Source of the DNA: Planctomycetota bacterium
Lineage (GTDB): Bacteria; Planctomycetota; B15-G4; JADJEK01
NCBI GenBank assembly: GCA_016709145.1
Contig: JADJEK010000005.1
Coordinates: 349,405-413,404, forward strand
DNA length: 64,000 bases
Reading direction: 5' to 3'
The notes below the pieces were generated by a model. It was not told the origin of the DNA, searched no databases, and saw only the letters and a list, made by a program, of their open reading frames with translations. Shown piece after piece: positions 7,125 through 19,510 of the stretch. Positions within the stretch are counted from its first letter, which is position 1, and the number at the start of each line of letters is the position of its first letter. A program made the translations under genes and the position numbers.

Positions 7125-8360
7125 ATGCATAGCGTCCGCGACTACGCGGTCATCACCGGTTCCTACTGGGCGTTCACCGTCACTGACGGCGCGCTGCGGA
7201 TGCTCGTGCTCTTGCACCTGCACGAGATCGGGTACAGCCCGATCGAGATCGTCTCGCTGTTCCTTTTCTATGAGTTCTTCGGGATCGTCACGAACCTGCT
7301 CGGGGGTCTCGTCGCCGCCCGCTTCGGCTTGAAGTCGACGCTCTTCTCCGGACTGTTCCTCCAGATCATCGCGTGCTCGATGTTGGCAGCCGGTCAACAC
7401 CACCTGACGGTTCCGCTCCTCATGGTTGCGCAAGCACTCTCGGGAACCGCGAAGGACCTCACGAAGATGAGCGCGAAGAGCTACATCAAGCTCGTCGTCC
7501 CCGAGGACGATCGGCGCGGGCTCATGAAATGGGTCAGCGTGTTGACCGGCTCGAAGAACGCGTTGAAGGGTGCGGGGTTCTTCGTCGGCGGGGTGATGCT
7601 CTCCGCGTTCGGTTTCGGCGGCGCGTGCATTGCCATGGCGGTCGGGCTCGGCGTCGCGCTCGTGCTGACGTCCGCGCTCTTGCCGCAAGCCGCGGGGAAG
7701 TCGAAGACGAAGGCGGGTTGGAAGCAACTCTTCTCGAAAGACGCGCGGATCAACTGGCTTTCGGCCGCGCGCCTCTTCGTGTTCGGCTCGCGCGACGTTT
7801 GGTTCGTGCTCGCGCTGCCGGTGTTCCTGGCGAGCGGTCTCGGATGGTCCTACTACGAAGTCGGCGCGTTCCTCGCGCTCTGGATCATCGGCTACGGCGC
7901 GGTGCAAGCCGCTTCGCCTGCATGGCTGTCGGGTAAAGGCCAAGAGCCCCCCACCGCGCGCAGCCTCGGCGTCTGGACCGCGTTGCTCGTGGTGCCGCTC
8001 GGCGCCATCTTGTTCGCGCTGAGACTCGACGTCTCGACGTCGTGGGTGCTCGTCGTCGGTCTCTGCATCTTCGGGTTTGTGTTCGCGGCGAACAGCGCGA
8101 CGCACAGCTACTTGGTTGTCGCGTACTCCGATCGCGACAAGGTCGCGCTGAACGTCGGCTTCTACTACATGGCCAACGCCGCGGGACGCTTGGTGGGGAC
8201 CGTGCTCTCCGGGGTCGCGTTCCAAGCGGCGGGTTCCGGCCTCGACGGTCTGAAGGCGTGTATCGCCGTCTCGATCAGCTTCGTCGTCGTGTCGACCGCT
8301 TGCTGCGTGCCCCTTCGTCTTGCCGAGCGCCGAGGCGCGCTCGCAATTTCCAGTTCGTGA
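7125..8360 (+). CDS. arsJ: ArsJ organoarsenical (1-arseno-3-phosphoglycerate) exporter
   Basis: ArsJ is an inner-membrane major-facilitator protein that exports 1-arseno-3-phosphoglycerate made by the adjacent GAPDH. The 411-aa product has about 10-12 hydrophobic segments and the typical start MHSVRDYAVITGSYWAFTV, with ALRMLVLLHLHEIGYSPIE and FYEFFGIVTNLLGG nearby. Length and N-terminus agree with the family. The ATG is 3 bp after the GAPDH stop, so translation is probably coupled. It is the fourth gene of the arsenic operon and appears intact. Confidence 0.93.
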   Translation: MHSVRDYAVITGSYWAFTVTDGALRMLVLLHLHEIGYSPIEIVSLFLFYEFFGIVTNLLGGLVAARFGLKSTLFSGLFLQIIACSMLAAGQHHLTVPLLMVAQALSGTAKDLTKMSAKSYIKLVVPEDDRRGLMKWVSVLTGSKNALKGAGFFVGGVMLSAFGFGGACIAMAVGLGVALVLTSALLPQAAGKSKTKAGWKQLFSKDARINWLSAARLFVFGSRDVWFVLALPVFLASGLGWSYYEVGAFLALWIIGYGAVQAASPAWLSGKGQEPPTARSLGVWTALLVVPLGAILFALRLDVSTSWVLVVGLCIFGFVFAANSATHSYLVVAYSDRDKVALNVGFYYMANAAGRLVGTVLSGVAFQAAGSGLDGLKACIAVSISFVVVSTACCVPLRLAERRGALAISSS

Positions 8361-8384
8361 CGCATCACCAGGGAGTCGAGACGC

Positions 8385-8856
8385 ATGTCCGAATCGAAAC
8401 CCCAATCGCGTTCCGCGTCGGACGTCAACCCGAACCGAGAGCGCGTCTTGTTTCTATGCACGGAAAACTCCTCGCGTAGCCAGATGGCCGAAGTGATCCT
8501 CAAGAAACTCGCGGGTGACCGCTTCGAGGTTCGTAGCGCGGGGCTCGCGCCCAAGGACGTTCATCCGCTGACTCACGAAGTCCTGCGAGAGCACGGCTTC
8601 GACACGTGAGCTTCGCTCCAAGGCGCTCGCGGAGTTCATGGGCAAGGAGTCGTTTCGATTCGCGATCATCGTCTGCGATCGCGCGGCGGAAGTGTGTCCG
8701 CGGATCTTTCCGTTCGCGCTGCAAACCCTCGTATGGCCGTTCGAAGATCCGGCGCTCGTGGAAGGGCCGCACCGCGCGCAGCTCATGAAGTTTCGACAGG
8801 TCCGCGACCAGATCGAGGCGCGGCTTCGCGAATGGCTCGACAACGACCTCGCCTAA
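8385..8856 (+). pseudogene. arsC: Arsenate reductase (low-molecular-weight phosphatase fold), frameshifted
   Basis: Thioredoxin-coupled ArsC reduces arsenate to arsenite. The first part (from ATG 8385) has the P-loop FLCTENSSRSQMAE, with the C-X5-R signature, and reaches HGFDT before a stop at 8607-8609. The second part, in the +1 frame, continues ELRSKALAEFMGKE and contains VCDRAAEVCP (the resolving-cysteine region), VWPFEDPA and the normal C-terminus, ending at 8856. One extra or two missing bases near 8605-8610 explain the break. Either the gene is inactive or this is a sequencing error; the rest is well conserved. It is the last gene of the ars operon. Confidence 0.85.
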
Positions 8857-8919
8857 CACGTCATCCACGATCGCATTTCGTCGTGTGGATCCCTCAAAAT
8901 GCTCCGACTCTTCGTGACC

Positions 8920-9246
8920 TCAGTTCGCCGTGCGCGTCGGGAACGCGATGATGGCCATTCCTACAAGCATGACCGCGGTGCCAATAAGGTCGAAGCGATC
9001 CGGGCGAACACCGTCAACGAGCCAGAGCCAGAGAACCGCGACGGTGACGTAGACCCCGCCGTAGGCCGCGTAGGTCCGGCCCGCCGCACTCGGATGCAGC
9101 GTCAACAGCCACGCGAACAACGCGAGGCTCAATGCGCCAGGCACGACGAGCCATGCGGTTTTCCCTTTCTGGAGCCAGAGGTACGCGGCATAACAACCAA
9201 CGATTTCAGCCACCGCAGTGGCGACGAACAGCAGAACGGTTTTCAT
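8920..9246 (-). CDS. YnfA / UPF0060 family small membrane protein
   Basis: The 108-aa protein has four hydrophobic segments and the typical N-terminus MKTVLLFVATAVAEIVGCYAA, then HPSAAGRTYAAYGGVYV and a C-terminal helix. This fits the YnfA/UPF0060 family, related to small multidrug resistance transporters, whose substrate is not firmly established. I choose ATG 9246 over the one nine bases upstream because family members begin at this hydrophobic stretch. It is convergent with the arsC remnant and divergent from the small lipoprotein at 9277. A link to metal or arsenic efflux is only contextual. Confidence 0.85.
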   Translation of the reverse strand: MKTVLLFVATAVAEIVGCYAAYLWLQKGKTAWLVVPGALSLALFAWLLTLHPSAAGRTYAAYGGVYVTVAVLWLWLVDGVRPDRFDLIGTAVMLVGMAIIAFPTRTAN

Positions 9247-9276
9247 CGAATGCACATTCTCCTACGCTCGGATCAC

Positions 9277-9672
9277 ATGAAGTCACTCGCGCTCTGCGCC
9301 ATCGCCTTGCTTTGCGCGTGCTCGTCCGCCGAGCGTGTCGAGCCTTCGACGTCGATGCAAGGCGCGATCCGTGAAGACGTGCCGCTTGCGTGTTCCTTGA
9401 ACGAAGGCGATCTCGACGAGCGAAAGGCGCTGATCGCGGAGCTGACCCGCGGCATCGCGGAGCGCCGCGACACGGCTCACGGCATCGCCTATCGGTTCGA
9501 CCCCGCCCCCGGACTCGTGGCTCGCCTCGGACGGCTCATCGACCTGGAGCGCGACTGCTGCCAGTTCATGACGTTCGCCATCACGGTGGACCAAGCCGAC
9601 GGCCCGATTTGGCTCGAACTGAACGGACCGAAGTCGGCGCGCAGCGCGATCGAGGAGTACTTCGGTCGCTAG
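9277..9672 (+). CDS. Small lipoprotein with a conserved LERDCCQF motif
   Basis: The 131-aa product starts with a lipoprotein signal (MKSLALCAIALLCACSS; the acylated cysteine would be Cys15). The mature part, PLACSLNEGDLDERKALIAEL...GRLIDLERDCCQFMTFAI...IWLELNGP, resembles a family of short proteins often found beside mercury or other metal-resistance genes, usually without a signal peptide. The CC pair could bind soft metals. Neighbours are ynfA (divergent) and cusA (convergent, 11 bp away). The function is unknown; metal binding is inferred from the motif and location. Confidence 0.65.
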   Translation: MKSLALCAIALLCACSSAERVEPSTSMQGAIREDVPLACSLNEGDLDERKALIAELTRGIAERRDTAHGIAYRFDPAPGLVARLGRLIDLERDCCQFMTFAITVDQADGPIWLELNGPKSARSAIEEYFGR

Positions 9673-9683
9673 GTCGTGTCCCC

Positions 9684-13295
<3,612 letters not shown>

Positions 13296-13301
13296 GCGGA
13301 C

Positions 13302-15110
13302 TTACTTTCCGCTCAGCGGGATCGCGCTGACGACCGATCCGCACTGTTTCATCTCGCTGCCGTAGAACGGATTGGCGACCTCGGGCGTCGTCTGAAGCCA
13401 TTCGCCGCCGATCATCGGGCACTCCATTACGTAGAGAGTTTCCGCCACCGCAGCGGAGAGGGGAGTGGCCTCGACCAGCGCGATGACCTTCGCGCTCAAC
13501 GTCTTGAACTCCTCGCGTTGTCGATCCAGGGCCACGCCGCGCAGCGCCTCGGCCGCGGTCGCGAGCTCGAGTGCGGTGCTTTTCTCGGCCGAGCCGGATA
13601 CCGCGCCATGAAGCGCATGGGCCGCATCGATGAGCATCCCGGCATCGAACGGCTCGGACGAGGTCTGCTCTTTACCAAGTGCCGCGGAAAGCTCGAGGTA
13701 CGCGGCGACGACCGCGTCCACCCTTTCTTGACGCTCCGGAGCGGGTGGCACATCGGCTGTCGGTGCCTTAAGGCGGCGCTTCTCGTTCAGGTACTTCTGG
13801 ACCGCTTCGCGCAACCTGCTTTCCGAGTCGAGCAAGAACTGGCCGCTGGTGACGACGGTCTCTCCCGCAGCGAGTCCTTCGAGAATCTCGATGTTGCCGT
13901 CCGCGCCGGCGAGTCCGGTCTTGACGTCTCGTGGTTCGAAGTGCCCGACCGCTTTGGCCACGAATGCGATCTTCCTGTCGCCGGCGTCGATGATCGCTTC
14001 CCGCGGCACCAGCACGGCCCGCTCCTTGATGCGGGACTCGAGCCGCACCGTCGCGTACATGCCAGGCTTCAACAGGAATGAAGGGTTTGGGATCGATACG
14101 CGCACGAGCGCAGTGCGGGTCGCGATGTCGACGTGAGGGTGAATGAAGATGATCTCGCCCGACACCGTGTCATCTGGCCGCGAGGCGGTCGCCGCCGTGA
14201 CTCTCTGGCCGAGCGCAACGAAGGGTAGGTCCTTCTCGAAGACCTGCGCATCGAGCCAAAGCGTCGAGTGATCCACGATCCGCAGCACCCGGTCACCGGC
14301 CTTGACACCAGCACCCTCGACGATCGGTTTTTCCGTCACATGGCCCGTGACGGGACTGGTGAAGGTGATGCTCGCCGGCGCCTGGTCGAGCTTGCCAAGG
14401 ATTTCGATCTGCCGCGGGTCGAGCCCGAGCAGCTCCAGCTTGCGAGCCGCAGCGGAATAGAGGGTGCTGGCGGTCGCGGAGAGATTTGCGGCTCTTGCGC
14501 GCCGTGCTGCGATCAGCTCTTCGACGCCGAGTTGCAGCTCAGGGCTGTAGAGATCGAAGAGGGGCTCGCCCGCTTCGACGTGCTGACCCTCCGTGCTCGC
14601 GTAGAGCCGGCGAACCCAGCCCGAGACCAGCAGATTGATCTCGCTCGTATTCGGCTGCGCCTCGTCGAGGTAGCCCACCAGTCGAAGCGACCGCTGCAGT
14701 GGTCCCTCGGTCACGACGGCGACGCGCACGCCCATGTTCTGAACGACGGCGGGATCGATCACCAGCCGCGATCCTGTTCCGGAGTCAGCCGTCGCGGCCG
14801 TCTGCGGCGCGTCGTGCTCATCTACGTTGAGCGGCGTGAGCTGCATATGACAGATCGGACAGAGACCCGGGTGATCCTGAATGACTTGCGGATGCATGCT
14901 GCAAGTCCACAGCTCCGCGGACCCCCGAGCCTCATGGTCGTCCGCCGCGTCGCCTTTCGCCGCGTGCATCCCGAGCCGTGGACCGATCGACGCGTGCCAC
15001 CGCGCGCCGCAGTAGACGCCCGCGGCTGCCACGAGCAGCACGGTCAGCCAGCCGAATCCGCGCCGACGATCTCCCGTTTGCGTATGCGTGGGCTCGATCG
15101 AAGCCGTCAT
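13302..15110 (-). CDS. cusB: CusB-type periplasmic adaptor with heavy-metal-binding domain
   Basis: This membrane-fusion protein links the RND pump to the outer-membrane channel and can pass metal to the pump. The 602-aa product has one N-terminal membrane anchor (about residues 19-35). A short heavy-metal-binding domain follows (CSMHPQ at 70 and CPICHM at 84-89), like the one in the nearby copper ATPase. Then come the barrel-sandwich and helical-hairpin regions (GYLDEAQPNTSEIN, VEAGEPLFDLYSPEL). An extra C-terminal domain with helices and the sequence MECPMIGGEWLQ ends the protein. The start at ATG 15110 overlaps the tolC stop by 4 bp. The C-terminal extension is not in E. coli CusB and may also bind metal. 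Confidence 0.9.
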   Translation of the reverse strand: MTASIEPTHTQTGDRRRGFGWLTVLLVAAAGVYCGARWHASIGPRLGMHAAKGDAADDHEARGSAELWTCSMHPQVIQDHPGLCPICHMQLTPLNVDEHDAPQTAATADSGTGSRLVIDPAVVQNMGVRVAVVTEGPLQRSLRLVGYLDEAQPNTSEINLLVSGWVRRLYASTEGQHVEAGEPLFDLYSPELQLGVEELIAARRARAANLSATASTLYSAAARKLELLGLDPRQIEILGKLDQAPASITFTSPVTGHVTEKPIVEGAGVKAGDRVLRIVDHSTLWLDAQVFEKDLPFVALGQRVTAATASRPDDTVSGEIIFIHPHVDIATRTALVRVSIPNPSFLLKPGMYATVRLESRIKERAVLVPREAIIDAGDRKIAFVAKAVGHFEPRDVKTGLAGADGNIEILEGLAAGETVVTSGQFLLDSESRLREAVQKYLNEKRRLKAPTADVPPAPERQERVDAVVAAYLELSAALGKEQTSSEPFDAGMLIDAAHALHGAVSGSAEKSTALELATAAEALRGVALDRQREEFKTLSAKVIALVEATPLSAAVAETLYVMECPMIGGEWLQTTPEVANPFYGSEMKQCGSVVSAIPLSGK

Positions 15111-16528
15111 GGTGAGCCTCCGCGTTCCACACCGTCTGCAGTTTCGTCATGAATCAGGGTCTTCGAGGCGTGACCGTCGCGTGCCGAGCTTGCGAGCGTC
15201 TCGACGTCGACGCCCATCAACGCCTCGATTTCCGCCAGACGCTTCTCTCGCGCGGCGCGGGTCTCCGCCAGCACCACCTCGGCGTCGAGTCGCGAGCGCT
15301 CGGCGTCGATCAGATCGCGGTAGCTCGACGCGCCGTTCACGTAGCCTTGCCGCACGATCGACGACACCGTTCCCGCGAGCGGGAGGATCTGAGTCTCGAA
15401 GAGTGCGGTCTGTCGCTCGGCATCTCGAAGCGCGACCAGAGTCGCAACGAACTCTCCCGCGCGGGCATGCTGGCTTTGCCGCAACATCGCCTCGCTTTCG
15501 CGGAGCATTGCCTCGGCCTCGCGAATTCCGCCCCGAATCTCGTCGATCGTCGTCGGCAAGATGATCGCCGCGCCGAGCGCTTCCAATCCCCCGCTCGTGA
15601 TCAGGGCGGACGGGTTCACGTCGGGAATCCATTGCATCCGCGCGAGCGCAAGCGCATCGGTGCGCCCTTCGACCTCGTGCGCAAGCGCCGCCAGCTCGGG
15701 GTTTTTCTCGACCGCAGCGGCGAGCAGCATCGCGTCGTCCGCGACCAACTCTCGAGGCGGCTCTACGGAAGGCGGGACTAGGTCTGTGTCCGCCGGGCGT
15801 GCGAGCAGACCATTCAGCCCCGCGCGCACGGCATCGAGTGCCGCTTCGCTGCTTCGCACTCTGTCGTCGGCGACGCGATACGCGACTTCCGCCGTCAACA
15901 CGTCCTGCTGCGCGCCGCCCGCGCGTACTTTCGCGTGCGAGGTGTCCATCGTGATCCGAGCGAGCTCGAGCGCGTCGCGTTGGATGCGGAGCCGTTCGGC
16001 AAGCAGCCCGTAATCGGCCCAAGCGACGAGTACGCGTTTCTGCAGCTCGAACTTTGCGGCGCGAAACCGCTCGCCGGCCGAGCGGGCGAGATCGAACGCG
16101 ATTTTCCCCTGCTGCTTCACCTTGCCGGGGAACGACAGGTTCTCCATTCCGTCGAAGCCCAGATTGAACGTCGTGGCATCGAAGCCTTTCATCCCTCCCG
16201 ACGACACGATCGTGGAAAACCCGAGCCCGACGTTCGTATTTGGATACGCGGATGCGATCCCGATTCGCTCGACCGCGCCTCGCCAGGCGAAGTACGCGGC
16301 TTCGAGATCTCCATTCGCGAGGAGCGCACGCGCCAGCACGTCCTTCCAGTGCGGACGTTCCGGCAGCTCGGGGAGGGAACGCTCTGCGACTTCCGGTTCG
16401 TAGCGCACTCCCTCTGCGTTGACGCGCGCCACCTCATCGGCGGCTTGCTCGGGAGCAAGCGAGCAGCCGCCCACGACGACGATTCCGGCGAGTCGGCATA
16501 CGACTCGCGCGTAGGAACTTGCGGACAT
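15107..16528 (-). CDS. TolC-family outer-membrane efflux lipoprotein
   Basis: This is the outer-membrane channel of the cus-type pump encoded downstream. The 473-aa protein begins MSASSYARVVCRLAGIVVVGGCSLA, with a lipobox and predicted acylated Cys22. The rest shows paired helical repeats of the TolC fold (GIASAYPNTNVGLGFS, then PADTDLVPPS and ALAHEVEGRTDALALARMQWIPDVNP). Its stop overlaps the adaptor start (ATGA). It is preceded by about 250 bp and then a cysteine-rich secreted protein gene on the same strand. It is related to, but not identical with, the TolC genes at 1-1133 and 59258-60676. Confidence 0.88.
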   Translation of the reverse strand: MSASSYARVVCRLAGIVVVGGCSLAPEQAADEVARVNAEGVRYEPEVAERSLPELPERPHWKDVLARALLANGDLEAAYFAWRGAVERIGIASAYPNTNVGLGFSTIVSSGGMKGFDATTFNLGFDGMENLSFPGKVKQQGKIAFDLARSAGERFRAAKFELQKRVLVAWADYGLLAERLRIQRDALELARITMDTSHAKVRAGGAQQDVLTAEVAYRVADDRVRSSEAALDAVRAGLNGLLARPADTDLVPPSVEPPRELVADDAMLLAAAVEKNPELAALAHEVEGRTDALALARMQWIPDVNPSALITSGGLEALGAAIILPTTIDEIRGGIREAEAMLRESEAMLRQSQHARAGEFVATLVALRDAERQTALFETQILPLAGTVSSIVRQGYVNGASSYRDLIDAERSRLDAEVVLAETRAAREKRLAEIEALMGVDVETLASSARDGHASKTLIHDETADGVERGGSP

Positions 16529-16780
16529 GATTGCCTCATTCGGTTGACGAGGATCGTTCGTGAACGACGAACACCGGCCAATCTCGGACGGTGAGCAGCG
16601 GCGCTAACGGCGCTAGAAGGGGCGCGAATGCCGCGTCTGCGACTCACGCGCGCGAGCGCCGTCAACGAGAGTGCGTGAATGCGCCGAGAGATTGTCCCGA
16701 GTCGGGCCGAGTCCGTGACTCGGCGATTCTTTTCGCCGGCATCTCGCATCCCGTTGCGGATGCAAGCAGCGAAGGGACGA

Positions 16781-17185
16781 TCAAATCGTCAAGCTGCAAT
16801 CGATCAGGCGGTGCGGCGGGCGGAGCGGAGGGGGAAGTCCACCGAAACGCGGAGGACGAGAAGCCCGCCAGTGAATGATCGGGACGAATCGCTCTGGGAC
16901 GAACGCGACGTAGAACGCGCGGTCAATGCCGCTACCGCCGCCAACGCGAAGCAGAGGTTGCGTTTCGTAGTCGTGTTGAGGGTGGTGAGTGAGGCGGCAG
17001 CATGGCGACTCGCGCCGAATGCTTGGTCCAGGCGCGGTCGGACGCGTCTCGCTGGCTCCGCATGATCCGCCCTCGCAGCACGTTGCGCCGGCACGGCAGC
17101 ACGCCGGGCGCGTCGGCGCGCGCGCGGGCAGCGCGGGAACCGCCGTCAACAGCGCGACGACTAGAGCCATTAGGCGCAGAACCAT
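16781..17185 (-). CDS. Cysteine-rich secreted protein upstream of the cus operon
   Basis: The 134-aa frame begins with a clear signal peptide (MVLRLMALVVALLTAVPALPARA). The mature N-terminus is dense in cysteines: PACCRAGATCCEGGSCG and later SPCCRL, a pattern suited to soft-metal binding in the periplasm. The C-terminal half is Arg/Pro-rich with no recognised fold. It sits divergently from copA and upstream of tolC-cusB-cusA on the same strand. I do not recognise a named family. The parallel with the gene at 1253-1708 suggests an accessory that buffers or delivers metal to the RND system. Confidence 0.6.
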   Translation of the reverse strand: MVLRLMALVVALLTAVPALPARAPTRPACCRAGATCCEGGSCGASETRPTAPGPSIRRESPCCRLTHHPQHDYETQPLLRVGGGSGIDRAFYVAFVPERFVPIIHWRASRPPRFGGLPPPLRPPHRLIDCSLTI

Positions 17186-19280
17186 CGGGTACGACTCTAG
17201 CTTGCCACGTTCGTGCCCGCAAAGCCGGGTTCACCCTTGGCTTCCCGGAAGAATCAGGCTTGCGGAGCCCACTGTTCGTCCCGACGAGCCATAGGTTCGT
17301 ATCCGCCTTTGTGAGCATGTTCATGCACGACCGTCGTGGTCTCGACGGCGCCTGGTCAGACACAGACGTCGTCGCCACGTCGTTTTAGGAGCGAAGTTCG
17401 TCGCCATGGCAAACGTGAAGAACGGCCAGACGGTCCGCGATCCGGTTTGCGGCATGACGGTCCACTTCGGCGGACCCTACGAACTCACCCACGCCGGTGC
17501 GCGGATGGGTTTTTGCAGCGCGTCGTGCCTGGCTCGGTTTCGCGCCGAACCGACGAGCTTCGAGAAAAACCGACCACCCGAGACCCCGAGCAAGACAGCG
17601 ACGTGGATATGCCCCATGCACCCGCAGGTCGTTCGGAACGAACCCGGGAGCTGTCCGATCTGCGGCATGGCGCTCGAGTCGGAAACCGCGCGCGCAGAGG
17701 ATCAGCCGAACCTTGAACTCGTCGAGATGTCCCGACGTTTTCGATGGTCGGCACTGCTGTCGATTCCACTCGTCATTCTCGCGATGCGTGACATGGTGCC
17801 GGGATTGCCGAGCCTGCTGGGACGCTCGGTTTCCGGACGAACGCTTTCGCTTGTCGAGTTCGCTCTCGCAACTCCAGTCGTGCTCTGGGGCGGTTGGGTC
17901 TTCTTCGCGCGCGCGTGGCAGTCCATCGCGAACCGACGACCCAACATGTTCACGCTCATCGGCGTAGGCGTCGGGGCCTCCTACGTCTTTAGCGTCATGG
18001 CGACGCTTTCACCTGGGGTGTTCCCGCCGGCATTCCGACGCCATGACGGCGAGGTCGGCACGTACTTCGAGGCCTCGGCGGTCATCGTTGCGCTCGTGTT
18101 GTTGGGCCAGGTACTCGAACTGCGTGCACGAAGTCGCACCGGGGCGGCAATTCGGAATTTGCTCGGTCTCGCTCCAAAGACCGCGCGGAAGATCTCCGAC
18201 GACGGCGCCGAATCCGACGTGCTACTCGGAGAGGTTGCCGTCGGCGATCGGCTGCGAGTTCGACCCGGAGAGCGGATACCAGTCGACGGGCTGGTCCTAG
18301 ACGGCGACAGCGCGGTCGATGAATCGATGATCAGCGGTGAACCCATCCCGGTCGAGAAGAGCCCGGGCGCGCGGGTCACTGGCGCCACCGTGAACGGGAC
18401 CGGCACGCTCGTCATCCGGGCGGAGCGCGTCGGTGAGGCAACGCTCCTGGCTCAAATCGTGCGCATGGTGAACGACGCGCAGCGCACCCGTGCACCGGTG
18501 CAGCGTCTGGTTGACAACATCGCTGCGTGGTTTGTCCCGAGCGTGATTGGCGTTGCGATCGTCACGTTCATCGCGTGGGCGATCTTCGGGCCCGAACCGC
18601 GTTTCGTGTTCGGGTTCGTGAACGCCGTCGCTGTACTCATCATTGCATGCCCGTGCGCATTGGGACTTGCGACGCCGATGTCGATCATGGTGGCGACCGG
18701 GAAGGGCGCGCAGGTCGGCGTATTGTTCCGCGACGCTGCGGCCATCGAAGCCCTACGAGAAGTCGACATGCTCGCCGTCGACAAGACCGGCACTCTCACG
18801 ATGGGAAAGCCGCAACTGGAAGACGTCGTGGCGTTCGGAGAGCTGGACGATGACACAGTGCTTCGTCTCGCCGCCAGTCTCGAACAAGGCAGTGAACACC
18901 GGTTGGCCGCGGCCATCGTGGCTGGCGCTGCAGCCCGTGGAGTGCAACTCTCGAGTCCGCGAGAATTCCGGTCTGTCACCGGAAAGGGTGTGATCGGTCA
19001 CGTCGAGAGTCGCCTTGTCGGGCTCGGGAATAGAGAACTTCTCGCGGAAATGGGCGCCGACGACCTTGCCGTGGCCATGGACCGCGCCGAATCGCTGCGG
19101 ATCGACGGCCGAACCGTGATGTTCGTAGTCGTCGATGGGCGCATCTCCGGACTCCTGGCCGTCTCGGATCCGATCCGCGACACCGCGAGCGATGCCATTC
19201 GCTCGCTGCGTGACTCTGGGATGCAAATCCTGGTCTTGACCGGTGACAACAGGACGACAGCAGACGCTGTCGCCCGAAAG

Positions 19281-19284
19281 CTAG
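19281..19284. repeat. CTAG target duplication, left copy (IS5/IS1182-type copy 1)
   Basis: CTAG precedes the IS left end and recurs at 23251-23254 after the right end. It fits the YTAR preference of IS5-type elements. Confidence 0.85.
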
Positions 19285-19510
19285 CAGCCCGTTGAAAAAG
19301 TCGCTCCTGCCGGATTCTTCGATGCGGACGTGAGTCGAGTGCACCGATTTGTATCTCGAGGAGACAGCCGATGGCACTCGGACGAAAAAGTAAGACGACA
19401 GGTGTCACCGAACACTCAAAACCGGCCACGAGGGAACGATTCAAAACCGGCCACTCTGAGCGAGGGCGCGAAAGGCGCCCGACGATGTCCGCTTCCCTTC
19501 GGAGGCGGGC

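Noticed and set aside
6027..8405. Minus-strand open frame of 792 codons across GAPDH and arsJ
   Set aside because: Arg/Asp-rich shadow of two well-recognised plus-strand genes, with no motif.
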